Source of the DNA: Flavobacteriaceae bacterium
GTDB taxonomy: Bacteria; Bacteroidota; Bacteroidia; Flavobacteriales; Weeksellaceae
Direction: 5' to 3'
Length of the DNA: 21,167 nt
Assembly: GCA_031289875.1 (NCBI GenBank)
Contig: JAITOO010000152.1
Location: 1 to 21,167, forward strand
The notes below the pieces were generated by a model. The model saw only the letters and a program-made list of their open reading frames with translations, did no database searches and was not told where the DNA came from. Shown here piece after piece: positions 6,865-15,820 of this stretch. Numbering within the stretch: the stretch's first letter is position 1; each line of letters begins with the position of its first letter. The translations under genes were made by a program, and so were the position numbers.

Positions 6865-9285
6865 ATGAAAAAAACATTTTTAATATTTCAAATATTTTTA
6901 AGTCTATTTTCTTCGGCGCAGATAAATTGCCGATGGGGTTTGTCGGGGAAAATCGCGGACGTGCACACAGGCGAACCGTTGGATTCGGTGCAAATCACAA
7001 TTACCAATTTGGACGGAAACCTGAAATACGAAACTTATTCCAATGGAAACGGAGAATACAGCATCAAGCCGCTTTGCGAGGGAAATTACAAGATAATTGT
7101 CTATCATCCGGATTGTTCTCCAAAAATATTCAAACTTTCCGTTGATAAAAATACGAAAAGAAATTTTTCTCTCGAACATCACGAAAAAGAGTTGCAGGAA
7201 GTACTTACCGTCGGCAGGACACAGGGCAGAACCAAAACTTCCGCCGAAAGTCGATTATCGGGAAAACAAATCGCTGAATACTCCGAGACCAATATAGGAA
7301 CGGCTTTGAGTTCCATTTCGGGTGTGAGCGCATTCAGCACAGGAGCAAATATTGTGAAACCTGTCATTCACGGGTTGCACAGCAGCCGCGTTCCGATTTT
7401 GAACAACGGAATCCGTCAGGAAGACCAGCAGTGGGGCGTGGAACATGCTCCCGATATTGACCTGAACGCAGCCCAGTCGCTGACAGTCATCAAAGGAGCG
7501 GGCGCGCTGGAATATGCGGGCGACGCTGTCGGTGGAATCGTTTTGGTCGAACCAAAATCTTTGACGAAAAAAGATACGCTGCTCGGCAGTGTTTTAACCT
7601 CTTACATTTCCAACGGCAGGGGCGGAAACGTCTCGGCAAATGTGGAAAAAGGTTTCGGTAATGGTTTGTCTTTCAGTTTGCAGGGAACGTACAAACGGCT
7701 TGGCGATTTTTCGGCGCCGGACTACAACCTGTCTAACACGGGAATGAAGGAAAACGATTTTTCGGCGCAAGTGGAATATCAGAAAAAACGACTGGGAATC
7801 AAGGGGTTTTACAGCTATTTTGGAACAAATATCGGGATTTTGAAGGCTTCGAGCATCGGAAATCTTGAAAATTTAGTTGAAGCAATTAATAATCGCACCC
7901 CATTGATTATCAATCCTTTCTCGAAAGAAATCAATGCCCCGAGGCAGACGGTAACTCATCAGTTGGCGAAACTTAACGCTTACACGCTTTTCGATGTCGG
8001 AAAAATGAGTTTCACTTACGGATTTCAGCGCAATCATCGGGAAGAGTACGACTTACGCCGTTCGGAATATGCCGACAAGCCTGCGGTTGATTTGGAATTG
8101 ACTACGCATAGCTTTAATTTTGATTTTGAGCATTTTGAAATTCACAAATTCAGAGGCAAGGCAGGATTGATGTACACCTATCAGAAAAATTTTCCGATTG
8201 CGGGAACCGGAGTAAGTCCTTTAATTCCTTATTATCAGAAATATAACTATGGTGCATATTGGACGGAAACTTACAAAGCCTCTGACCGTTTGACTTTTGA
8301 GGGCGGATTGCGGTATGATTTTCAAAACATCGAAGCGTTGAAATTATATACAAAAAGTCGCTGGAAATCTTTGGGTTATGATTCCTTGTATTCTGATTTG
8401 ATTGTTCAGGATTTCGGACTGAGCTATTTGGTGAATCCGATGCTTAATTACAACGGTTTTGCGACGGTTTTGGGTGTGAATTATCAATTGGGAAAAAGCA
8501 CGGATTTGACGTTCAATTATTCTTTTAGCAGCCGTGCGCCCAATGCAGGAGAACTGTTCAGCGACGGACTGCACGAATCGGCGGCGGCGGTTGAAATCGG
8601 AGATTTGGCTCTGAAAAATGAAAAATCCAACAAGCTGATAGCCAATCTGAAAACTCATCTGTTCAATTATCGTTTAAAGTTTGAACTGACGCTCCATTAC
8701 AATTATATTCACGATTTTATCAATGAAATTCCAAGCGGAGCGGAGTATTCCATTCGGGGCGCATTTCCTGTGTGGAAATATATGCAGACCAATGCTGAAA
8801 TTTTTGGAGCGGACGTGGACGGCAGTTATCAATTTTCCCCTCATTGGAATTTAATCACAAGATTTTCAATTATTTATGGTCAAGACACTCAATATACCCT
8901 TCCGTTGATGAATATGCCTCCTACGCAGTGGGTTAATTCTCTGGAATACAGGAACAACGATTGGGAAGGTTTTTTTTCCAGACTTACGTCCACATCGGTT
9001 TTCAGAAAGCAGCGTTTTCCCGATTACAATTTTCCCGTACAGGTAGTGCGGAACGGCGAGTTAGTCTCGGAAATGCTGGACATCAGTACGCCGCCTTCCG
9101 GTTTCCAACTATTTGATTTTGAGAGTGGTTTTTCTCTTCATATTACGAAAAAAAATCATTTGGATTTCAGTTTTTCCATAAAAAATATTTTCAATGTTTC
9201 CTATCGGGAATATCTCAACCGCCTGCGGTATTACGCCGACGAGGCGGGACGAAATTTTGTTTTAAAAGCACAGTATAATTTTTAA
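6865..9285 (+). CDS. TonB-dependent outer membrane receptor with carboxypeptidase-like regulatory domain
   Basis: An 806-residue outer membrane active transporter powered by TonB-ExbBD. Order: signal peptide at 1-19 ending in SSAQ, a carboxypeptidase-regulatory-like domain at about 27-104 (SGKIADVHTGEPLDSVQIT, then GEYSIKPLCEGNYKI), a TonB-box-like segment QEVLTV near 111-116, a plug domain at about 125-230 and a beta barrel to the end. The plug has RVPILNNGIRQEDQQWGVEH and IKGAGALEYAGDAVGG. The final residue is phenylalanine (AQYNF), the usual outer membrane insertion signal. This plug type recalls receptors linked to zinc or other metals such as ZnuD, but the substrate is not established. 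No SusD partner is nearby, which argues against a glycan role. A lipoprotein gene follows after 12 bases. Confidence 0.92.
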   Translation: MKKTFLIFQIFLSLFSSAQINCRWGLSGKIADVHTGEPLDSVQITITNLDGNLKYETYSNGNGEYSIKPLCEGNYKIIVYHPDCSPKIFKLSVDKNTKRNFSLEHHEKELQEVLTVGRTQGRTKTSAESRLSGKQIAEYSETNIGTALSSISGVSAFSTGANIVKPVIHGLHSSRVPILNNGIRQEDQQWGVEHAPDIDLNAAQSLTVIKGAGALEYAGDAVGGIVLVEPKSLTKKDTLLGSVLTSYISNGRGGNVSANVEKGFGNGLSFSLQGTYKRLGDFSAPDYNLSNTGMKENDFSAQVEYQKKRLGIKGFYSYFGTNIGILKASSIGNLENLVEAINNRTPLIINPFSKEINAPRQTVTHQLAKLNAYTLFDVGKMSFTYGFQRNHREEYDLRRSEYADKPAVDLELTTHSFNFDFEHFEIHKFRGKAGLMYTYQKNFPIAGTGVSPLIPYYQKYNYGAYWTETYKASDRLTFEGGLRYDFQNIEALKLYTKSRWKSLGYDSLYSDLIVQDFGLSYLVNPMLNYNGFATVLGVNYQLGKSTDLTFNYSFSSRAPNAGELFSDGLHESAAAVEIGDLALKNEKSNKLIANLKTHLFNYRLKFELTLHYNYIHDFINEIPSGAEYSIRGAFPVWKYMQTNAEIFGADVDGSYQFSPHWNLITRFSIIYGQDTQYTLPLMNMPPTQWVNSLEYRNNDWEGFFSRLTSTSVFRKQRFPDYNFPVQVVRNGELVSEMLDISTPPSGFQLFDFESGFSLHITKKNHLDFSFSIKNIFNVSYREYLNRLRYYADEAGRNFVLKAQYNF

Positions 9286-9297
9286 ATAATTTCAAAA

Positions 9298-9870
9298 ATG
9301 AAAAAAATAGCATTAAAAACTCAAATTAAAATTTTTCTTCCTCTGTTTTTAATAGGAATTTTAACCTCCTGCTCCAATGATGATTATCATATAGAAATCC
9401 CCGAAGGAGAACACGAAGAACCTGTCAAAATCATTTTGAATTTTGAAAGTCTTCCTTCGAATTTGAAGAAATCTTACGTCTATCAGGTGAGCGATGGAGA
9501 AACAGAACCTCCTGTAACGGTAATTAATTTAACGTCAGGTGTTTATAAAGTGAATATTCAATTTTTTTCTTTGAATGGAGACGACTTGACCGATGAGATT
9601 TTCGACACAGACAAAGACGAGCATTTTGTCTATTTCAGCAAGTTGAACAATTCCAATGTAAGCATTGCTTATGCAGACGACGATGCCACTGACTCGGGCG
9701 GAAACAAAATTGGGAGAAAAACCATTTGGACTTTGACGGCGGGCAATACGCCGCAGTTTGTCTATTTGATTCACCAGCCGGCGGTTAAAGACCCTAATGC
9801 TTTATCAGCAGGGCAGTTAGGCGGAGAAATCGACTTGGAGGCGCATTTTGAAGTTGAATCTGCTCAGTAA
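9298..9870 (+). CDS. Lipoprotein co-encoded with the TonB-dependent receptor
   Basis: A 190-residue lipoprotein with signal peptide and lipobox LTSC (lipidated C25), followed by an acidic linker. The body contains DTDKDEHFVYFSK, IAYADDDATDSGGNKIG and a late LIHQPAVKDPNALSAGQLGGEIDLEAHFEV. This matches a pattern I have seen in short lipoproteins encoded beside metal-type TonB receptors in Flavobacteriia, with acidic repeats and a late H.P.VKD segment, but no named domain is certain. It begins 12 bases after the receptor stop, so the two are surely co-transcribed. It probably sits on the outer membrane and helps bind or hand over the receptor's substrate; that role is inference. Confidence 0.8.
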   Translation: MKKIALKTQIKIFLPLFLIGILTSCSNDDYHIEIPEGEHEEPVKIILNFESLPSNLKKSYVYQVSDGETEPPVTVINLTSGVYKVNIQFFSLNGDDLTDEIFDTDKDEHFVYFSKLNNSNVSIAYADDDATDSGGNKIGRKTIWTLTAGNTPQFVYLIHQPAVKDPNALSAGQLGGEIDLEAHFEVESAQ

Positions 9871-9876
9871 TGCTTT

Positions 9877-9899
9877 GTTAGTTTTTTAACGTTTTTTTT
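9877..9899 (+). terminator. Weak terminator after the receptor-lipoprotein unit
   Basis: GTTA and TAAC (9877-9880 and 9887-9890) can pair around a 6-base loop, and a T-rich run follows directly. The stem is short and AT-rich, so this is a tentative call. Confidence 0.3.
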
Positions 9900-9913
9900 A
9901 GAAAAAAAATGTT

Positions 9914-9921
9914 TATCTTCG
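9914..9921 (+). promoter_or_regulatory. Probable -7 element of the DUF2723 gene
   Basis: TATCTTCG differs from TAnnTTTG at one position and lies 19 bases before the ATG at 9941, the same distance as other promoters in this window. No -33 element stands out. Confidence 0.4.
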
Positions 9922-9940
9922 CAAATTAAAAGCGTTTAAA

Positions 9941-12900
9941 ATGAATTCAGGCTACAAAAAGCTAAATAACATCATCGGCTGGGGGATTTTTGCTATCGCT
10001 GCCATTACTTATCTGCTGACCATCGAACCTAATTTCAGTTTTTGGGATTGTGGAGAATACATATCTTCGGCTGTAAAACTGGAAATCTCGCACTCGCCGG
10101 GCGCAATCACATTCCAGATTCTCGGCGCTGTCTGGGCGCTGTTTGCTTTCGGCAACGGGCATCATTACTCCATTGTCATCAATGCGATGTCGGCAATAAT
10201 GAGCGCATTTACCATCATTTTCCTTTTCTGGACGATAACGCATCTGGTGCGCAGAATTTTATTTCCCAAGATAGACCCATCGGAATATACTCTGTATCAG
10301 AAAGCGGTGATTTTTCTGAGCGGTGCGATCGGCGCGCTGACTTTCACTTTCACCGATACGTTTTGGTTTTCAGCAGTCGAGGGCGAGGTCTATGCTTCGG
10401 CTTCCTGTTTTACGGCGCTGCTGTTGTGGCTCATCTGCAAATGGGAAGACAATGCGGACTCTTCGAGAGCCAACAAATGGTTGATACTCATTTCGTTAAT
10501 CATCGGGCTGTCTGTCGGGGTGCATTTGATGGTTCTCTTGGTCGTTCCAACGATGGGCTATATTTATTATGCTAAAAAATACGATTTTACGTGGAAAAAT
10601 TTCATCATTGCCAGCGTAATCATCGGGGCAGTGTTTATTTTCGTTTTCAAAATTATTTTTGTTGTAACTATGGGCTTCTTCGGAGCCTCGGAAATATTTT
10701 TTGTCAATGATTTGCAGATGCCGTTCAACACAGGCTCAATCTTCGCTTTCATAGTGATTATCGCCGTTTTCTATTATGGATTGACCTACACCGCAAAACA
10801 CAAACATACAATTGCCAACACCGTGATTCTTTCCGTATTGTTCATGCTGATTGGCTTTTCCTCATGGATGGTTGTGCCTATTCGGGCGAACGCCAATCCG
10901 CCAATAAACTTGAACGATCCGGACAACGCCATCGGTATGAAAGATTACTACAACCGCGTGCAATACGGTGACTGGCCTACTTTTTACGGGGCAAATTACA
11001 CCGCTTATTTAGACCCGAACGGAATTATAGGAACCACTGACAACGGACCGATTTACGAAAAAAACGAAACAACAGGAAGATTCGAAATCACAGGCAAAAG
11101 GCTGTCTTACAAATTCGACCCAAAACAGGAAAGTTTCTTGCCAAGAATGTACAATAACCTCCCGAGTTCAATGGAAAATTACGGCTTGATGGAAGGCTAT
11201 CCGGAGTTTACCATGAACCCTGAATATGCAGGAAATCCGCAGGCAGAAAAGGTTTTCAAAGAATTGCAGCACAAGAAAAGTTCAGGAGAAATTTCTATTG
11301 ACGATTATCAGGCTGCTTTGCAGAATGATTTAATTAATGTCAAAAAACCTACGTTGGCGCAAAATTTCAATTTCATGATGACCTATCAAATGGGTTATAT
11401 GTTCGTGCGCTATCTACTGTGGAATTTTGCAGGACGGCAGAATGACATTCAGGGAAACTATCAGGATGCCAAAGGCAACTGGGTGAGCGGAATTAAAACC
11501 ATTGATGCCATGCACTTGGGCAATCAGGACAAGATACCTTCCGCCTATGTAAACAAGGCGACCAACCACTACTTTTTCCTCCCCTTGCTTTTAGGTCTGA
11601 TTGGATTTTTCTTTCAATTAAACCGAGATTCAGAACGGTTTTGGGCGCTGCTCGTGCTGTTTTTGCTGACCAGTGCAGGAATTATTTTCTACACCAATGT
11701 CAGGGCATTTGAGCCGAGAGAGCGGGATTATGCTCTGGTAACGGCTTTTTACACTTTCGGCATTTGGATTGGTTTGGGAGTTACTGCCGTCATGCAAGGA
11801 CTGAAAAAACTGAAACAGGAAACCGCAGGATTAGCTGTGGGAGCGGTTTTACTTGGCATTCCCCTGCTTGTGGCTTTCCAAAATTGGGACGACCACGACC
11901 GAAGCCGCCGATATACTGCTTATGACTTTTCTTACAGCTACTTAAACGGTTTGGACAAAAACTCTCCGATACTTTTCGTTTACGGAGACAACGACACCTA
12001 TCCGCTTTGGGCGTTGCAGGAAACCGAAGAATTTCGTTCTGATGCCAAAGTGGTGAATTACACCTTATTGGGTACTTCGTGGTACATAGACCAAGTGTTG
12101 AGGAAAACCTATCAAGCGCCGAAACTGCCGTCTTCGCTCGTTCATGCAGAATACCGAGACGGAACGAACGACCAGATTTTCGTGCTGGAAAATGATTTTT
12201 GGAAAAATATTTTCACCAACGTGTCTGCCGACAGTATTCCTCAGGAATACAACGAGTTCCGAAAATTTGCCGAACAGGATAGTATGTCTGCCAAAGAGGC
12301 AATTGCTTTTATTAGGAATAAACAGGCACAGACGGTTATTAAGGATATTTATTCCAGAGTAACGGGCACGGATTACAGTTCGAGAGACCTCAGTTTTCTG
12401 CCTTTGAAGAAAATTTATATCCCTGTAAATAAGGAAAATGCCTTGAAATACGGCATCGTGAAGCCCGAAGATGCGCCTCTCATGGTGAATAACCTCAAAG
12501 TGACAATTACTCGCGGAAGTTTGGACAAGGCGACTTTGGCAATGCTGGACATGTTTGCCAATTACAATTGGGACAGGTCAATATATTTCAGTTCGGGAGG
12601 GACATATTCTCCTGTAAATCTGTTTTATACGCAAAACTATTTGGAATATCAAGGCATGGTTTCCAAGTTGGTTCCGATTTACACGCCTGATGATAGATCA
12701 GGAAATCAGGGAAGAACTAATCCTCTGACTTTGTATAATTTGATAATGAATTACCGCTTCGGAAATTTCAAAGATCCGAAAGCCTATTTCGACGAAACTT
12801 GCCGTAGCAACATTCTCAACTACCGCATGGCTTGCGGTCGAGCAGCAATTGCGCTGGCAAAAGCGGGCGATAAAAAGCAGGCTAACGATGTCTTGGCTCT

Positions 12901-13390
12901 GATAAGCAGAGAGATACCGCTGAGTATGTATCCCGCCACGCCGTCTTTCAATTCCATCATCAGCGCCTATTTGTACATTGGCGAAGAACAAGAGGGGCTG
13001 AAATTGGCAGAAGATTACAAGAAGCAAATTTTAAACGAATTGGATTATTATTTGTCATTATCTCCAAACGACCAAAAATTTGTGGTAAACGATATGGGAA
13101 CATTGTCAAGTTATTATTCATTAGTTGTCAGCAATATGGTTGATACTTACCAAAACATGAACCAGCAGGACAAGGCGTTGAGCTACATCACGAAATCGTT
13201 TGCGCCGTTGGACGAAAGACTGAAAAATTTTGAAATGCTGGGCAAAAATGGCGCATCCAAACAACATATTGCGATGCAGAATCTGATGACTTCCTACGGG
13301 CAAATGTTTCAAATTCTGCACCCGATTGACTCGGTCTATGAACAGGAAAAATTGGAAGAAGTTTCTAAAAAAATCATGAAATTGGAATAA
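9941..13390 (+). CDS. DUF2723 family polytopic membrane protein, predicted GT-C-type glycosyltransferase
   Basis: A 1149-residue integral membrane protein of the DUF2723 family, which is characteristic of Bacteroidota and related by fold to lipid-linked-sugar (GT-C, protein O-mannosyltransferase-like) transferases. After the first membrane segment comes NFSFWDCGEYI with D36 and E39, the acidic pair expected in the first outer loop of GT-C enzymes, followed by H51-S-P-G. Many membrane helices follow to about residue 640. The second half holds the family block FVYGDNDTYPLWALQE and a helical, TPR-like C-terminus (about 960-1149). The family likely glycosylates extracytoplasmic proteins or envelope molecules; donor and acceptor are unknown. 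It is full length, and the Hpt gene starts 21 bases after its stop, so both may be in one transcript. Confidence 0.9.
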   Translation: MNSGYKKLNNIIGWGIFAIAAITYLLTIEPNFSFWDCGEYISSAVKLEISHSPGAITFQILGAVWALFAFGNGHHYSIVINAMSAIMSAFTIIFLFWTITHLVRRILFPKIDPSEYTLYQKAVIFLSGAIGALTFTFTDTFWFSAVEGEVYASASCFTALLLWLICKWEDNADSSRANKWLILISLIIGLSVGVHLMVLLVVPTMGYIYYAKKYDFTWKNFIIASVIIGAVFIFVFKIIFVVTMGFFGASEIFFVNDLQMPFNTGSIFAFIVIIAVFYYGLTYTAKHKHTIANTVILSVLFMLIGFSSWMVVPIRANANPPINLNDPDNAIGMKDYYNRVQYGDWPTFYGANYTAYLDPNGIIGTTDNGPIYEKNETTGRFEITGKRLSYKFDPKQESFLPRMYNNLPSSMENYGLMEGYPEFTMNPEYAGNPQAEKVFKELQHKKSSGEISIDDYQAALQNDLINVKKPTLAQNFNFMMTYQMGYMFVRYLLWNFAGRQNDIQGNYQDAKGNWVSGIKTIDAMHLGNQDKIPSAYVNKATNHYFFLPLLLGLIGFFFQLNRDSERFWALLVLFLLTSAGIIFYTNVRAFEPRERDYALVTAFYTFGIWIGLGVTAVMQGLKKLKQETAGLAVGAVLLGIPLLVAFQNWDDHDRSRRYTAYDFSYSYLNGLDKNSPILFVYGDNDTYPLWALQETEEFRSDAKVVNYTLLGTSWYIDQVLRKTYQAPKLPSSLVHAEYRDGTNDQIFVLENDFWKNIFTNVSADSIPQEYNEFRKFAEQDSMSAKEAIAFIRNKQAQTVIKDIYSRVTGTDYSSRDLSFLPLKKIYIPVNKENALKYGIVKPEDAPLMVNNLKVTITRGSLDKATLAMLDMFANYNWDRSIYFSSGGTYSPVNLFYTQNYLEYQGMVSKLVPIYTPDDRSGNQGRTNPLTLYNLIMNYRFGNFKDPKAYFDETCRSNILNYRMACGRAAIALAKAGDKKQANDVLALISREIPLSMYPATPSFNSIISAYLYIGEEQEGLKLAEDYKKQILNELDYYLSLSPNDQKFVVNDMGTLSSYYSLVVSNMVDTYQNMNQQDKALSYITKSFAPLDERLKNFEMLGKNGASKQHIAMQNLMTSYGQMFQILHPIDSVYEQEKLEEVSKKIMKLE

Positions 13391-13411
13391 TTATTAAGAC
13401 CGCAAAAAAAA

Positions 13412-13732
13412 ATGATAAATATTGAATATTTTGAAGAATTGGCTCAGGGAGATGAAAGCGTAAAAAATAGGCTGTTGAAATTGGTGCATGAAGAGTTGGT
13501 TTCTGCAAAACAGCAACTGGAAGCAAAAAATTCTCACAGACACTGTGCGGAAATGGCAGAAGTGGTGCATAAAATCAAACCCAAATTCAAAATGTTTAAT
13601 ATGGAAGAAGAATTTAAAAGAGCCGAACAATATAACAAACAATTAAAATCAGGCAGGAGCGAAAAATCCATGCACGAAACCGCAATAGATGATATAAATC
13701 AGTTTTTGAAATATTTAACCAATTATTTGTAA
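13412..13732 (+). CDS. Hpt domain (histidine phosphotransfer) protein
   Basis: A 106-residue, all-helical, cytoplasmic protein made of a single Hpt domain. The phospho-accepting histidine is H53 in AEVVHKIKPKFKMFNME, which corresponds to the HxLKxxxxxxG core of Hpt domains, here with proline after the lysine as is common in Bacteroidota forms. It has no kinase or receiver part, so it should relay phosphate between separate proteins. It starts 21 bases after the DUF2723 gene and ends 52 bases before a LytTR response regulator, with a membrane histidine kinase encoded just beyond. That context supports a role as shuttle to the regulator, though Hpt proteins can also work with distant hybrid kinases. 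Confidence 0.8.
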   Translation: MINIEYFEELAQGDESVKNRLLKLVHEELVSAKQQLEAKNSHRHCAEMAEVVHKIKPKFKMFNMEEEFKRAEQYNKQLKSGRSEKSMHETAIDDINQFLKYLTNYL

Positions 13733-13740
13733 TATTTTAA

Positions 13741-13748
13741 TATCTTTA
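13741..13748 (+). promoter_or_regulatory. Possible -7 element of the LytTR regulator gene
   Basis: TATCTTTA is one mismatch from TAnnTTTG and lies 36 bases before the ATG at 13785. The gene also has a purine stretch AAAAAGGGA 5-9 bases before the start, an unusually good ribosome-binding site for this window. Confidence 0.3.
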
Positions 13749-13784
13749 CAAGACTGAAGATTAATTAACCTAAAAAGGGATATT

Positions 13785-14480
13785 ATGATGAAGACTATAA
13801 TAATAGATGATGAAAAACTTTCCAGAGAAGTATTGAGAATTTTGCTTGACAAAATACCCGAAGTGGAAATTGTGGGAGAATTTTCTTCCTCCTCAGAAGC
13901 TATGAAATTCCTGAAAGAAGAATCAGTAGATGTTATCTTTTTAGATATTCATATGCCTGATTTCAGCGGATTTGACTTCTTGGACAGCATCATTGACCCT
14001 CCAAAAATAATCATCACCACAGGCGACAAAAGCAAAGCTCTCGAAGCATACGAATATGAAACGATTGTGGATTATTTAGTGAAACCCATAACGGGGGAAC
14101 GATTGCAAAAATCTGTCGATTACGTTACCCACATGCTCGAACTCGAACGAACAGCGCTTAATAGCCATTCAGGAGAATTTTACATAAAAGTCGGAAAAAA
14201 AATCGCCAGAGTCCGTTTTGACGACATTTCCTACATCGAAGCCAACGGAGACTACATTTTCATTTTCAGAGGAAAAGAAAGATTTGTTATCAATTCTTCC
14301 CTCAGAAAAATAAACGACCGCCTTAACTCTCCAAACTTTGTAAAAGTTCACCGTTCCTACATCGTCAATATCAAAAAAATTGACCGAATCAGAGACAATA
14401 TGATTTTTATGGACAATGTAAAAATCCCATTCAGCAAGACAAACAAAAAAGTACTTATGGACAAACTGAATTACATATAA
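13785..14480 (+). CDS. LytTR-family response regulator
   Basis: A 231-residue cytoplasmic two-component regulator. The receiver domain (about 1-120) has the acidic pair D8-D9, the phospho-accepting D54 in IFLDIHMPD, the threonine pair in IIITTGD (77-81) and K100 in YLVKPI, so it is expected to be functional. The LytTR DNA-binding domain (about 130-231) has YIKVGKKIARVRFDDISYIEA, then FVKVHRSYIVNI and a final PFSKTNKKVL. LytTR proteins bind direct repeats upstream of target genes; no obvious target is visible here. Start choice: ATG at 13785 or the next codon 13788, with a purine-rich site just upstream. Its partner is probably the convergent kinase at 14573-15721, perhaps through the Hpt protein. 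Confidence 0.93.
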   Translation: MMKTIIIDDEKLSREVLRILLDKIPEVEIVGEFSSSSEAMKFLKEESVDVIFLDIHMPDFSGFDFLDSIIDPPKIIITTGDKSKALEAYEYETIVDYLVKPITGERLQKSVDYVTHMLELERTALNSHSGEFYIKVGKKIARVRFDDISYIEANGDYIFIFRGKERFVINSSLRKINDRLNSPNFVKVHRSYIVNIKKIDRIRDNMIFMDNVKIPFSKTNKKVLMDKLNYI

Positions 14481-14572
14481 AAATTTCTTGTAAAAAACCG
14501 TGTACAATTTTGCAGAGATAAATTTGAAAATCAAGGTTTAAAAACAGTTGATTTCTATATTTTACGAGTCTT

Positions 14573-15721
14573 TTATTTTTTCAAAACAATTCTAAACGTT
14601 GTTCCTTTTTTCAGTTCCGTGTTCAGCACAAAAATTTTCCCATGATGATAATCTTCTATAATCCGCTTCGCCAATGACAGCCCCAGCCCCCAGCCGCGTT
14701 TTTTTGTCGTAACCCCCGGATAGAATATTTTTTTGATATTTTTGGAAGCAAGCCCCGCTCCGTCGTCGGAAAGGTCAATATACACCTTTTTTTTATTGTC
14801 TTGAATTTTTAGCGAGAAATTGCCTTCGTTGCGCATCGCATCAACGGCATTTTTTGTCAAATTTTCGATAACCCAACCGTACAGAGGCGTATTGAGCTGA
14901 ATATTTACAGCTTCGGAAGGAACGTCATAATCAAAATTAATCTGTTTGGAAACACGGTTTTTTAAATATTCCAGCGACTGAATCGTAACGCTGACCACAT
15001 CCGTTTCGGCAAGCGTAGGCACAGACCCGATTTTAGAAAAGCGGTCGGTGATGTTTTGCAATCGGTTGATGTCCCGCTCAATATTCTGAATCGGTTTTTG
15101 ATCAATATTTTCAATTTTCAGAATTTCCACCCAGCCCATAATTGACGAGAGCGGCGTCCCTATTTGATGCGCCGTTTCCTTCGCCATGCCTGCCCAGAGA
15201 AGGCTCTGTTCCGTTTTTCGCAAGGTTTTGAAATACCAGTAAGTGAACCAAATCATCAAAGCGATAACGATGACCAAGACTATCGGGTAGTACTCCAACT
15301 GGTTTAATAATAAAGAGTTTTGATAATAAACATACTGATTTCCAAACGGCAGGCTGACCCGTATCGGAGGGTATTGCGATTTCATCTTGTCCAAAGTTTT
15401 TTTCAACTTGGCAGGACTTCTGATGATTTCTTTTGCTATGTTTTTGGAATCAATCAGTTCGCCTTTTTCATCCACCAAAATTACGGGAATTGTCGTGTTC
15501 TGTTCGATAAAACTCACTAAAAACGGCTCTACTTTTGACGAAATATCTGTCTCGTTATTAAGTATTTCCAATATCTTAGCGTAATCGGAAATTTTTTGAG
15601 ATTCTTCTTTTTTCATTTCCGCCACTTTTTCATTAGAGACGAAAATCACTCCCCCCACGACCAAGACCGTGATGATATAGCTCAGCCAACTTGTCAGCCG
15701 TATGTTTTTTAAAAATTTCAT
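14573..15721 (-). CDS. Membrane sensor histidine kinase without receiver domain
   Basis: A 382-residue inner membrane kinase. Two membrane segments at about 13-28 and 145-162 flank a periplasmic sensor region of roughly 115 residues. There is no recognisable PAS or HAMP domain. The dimerisation block AKETAHQIGTPLSSIMGW carries H185. The ATPase core has the N-box NLTKNAVDAM (N291), DDGAGL at 319-324 and the glycine loop GWGLGLSLAKRI at 343-354. The residue after the histidine is glutamine and not the usual glutamate or aspartate. A longer frame starts at 15748, but that codon is upstream of the -7 element at 15734-15741, so ATG 15721 (MKFLKNIRLT) is preferred. It converges on the LytTR regulator gene with a 92-base gap. 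Confidence 0.92.
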   Translation of the reverse strand: MKFLKNIRLTSWLSYIITVLVVGGVIFVSNEKVAEMKKEESQKISDYAKILEILNNETDISSKVEPFLVSFIEQNTTIPVILVDEKGELIDSKNIAKEIIRSPAKLKKTLDKMKSQYPPIRVSLPFGNQYVYYQNSLLLNQLEYYPIVLVIVIALMIWFTYWYFKTLRKTEQSLLWAGMAKETAHQIGTPLSSIMGWVEILKIENIDQKPIQNIERDINRLQNITDRFSKIGSVPTLAETDVVSVTIQSLEYLKNRVSKQINFDYDVPSEAVNIQLNTPLYGWVIENLTKNAVDAMRNEGNFSLKIQDNKKKVYIDLSDDGAGLASKNIKKIFYPGVTTKKRGWGLGLSLAKRIIEDYHHGKIFVLNTELKKGTTFRIVLKK

Positions 15722-15733
15722 CGTTTGATGATT

Positions 15734-15765
15734 CAAAAGTAGAAACAAATTGGAAATTTAACAAA
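15734..15765 (-). promoter_or_regulatory. Strong Bacteroidota promoter of the histidine kinase gene
   Basis: On the minus strand a TTTG -33 element (15762-15765) is followed after 20 bases by TACTTTTG (15734-15741), an exact TAnnTTTG. The end of the -7 element is 12 bases before the ATG at 15721, giving a very short leader. Confidence 0.75.
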
Positions 15766-15820
15766 TTTAGGGGAGAAATAAACGGCTGCGTTTTCATTGT
15801 GGGTGCATTCCAAATTGTCG

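Noticed and set aside
14503..14512. Promoter-like TACAATTTTG on the plus strand after the LytTR regulator gene
   Set aside because: Spacing does not fit TAnnTTTG and it points into the convergent kinase gene with no frame to express.
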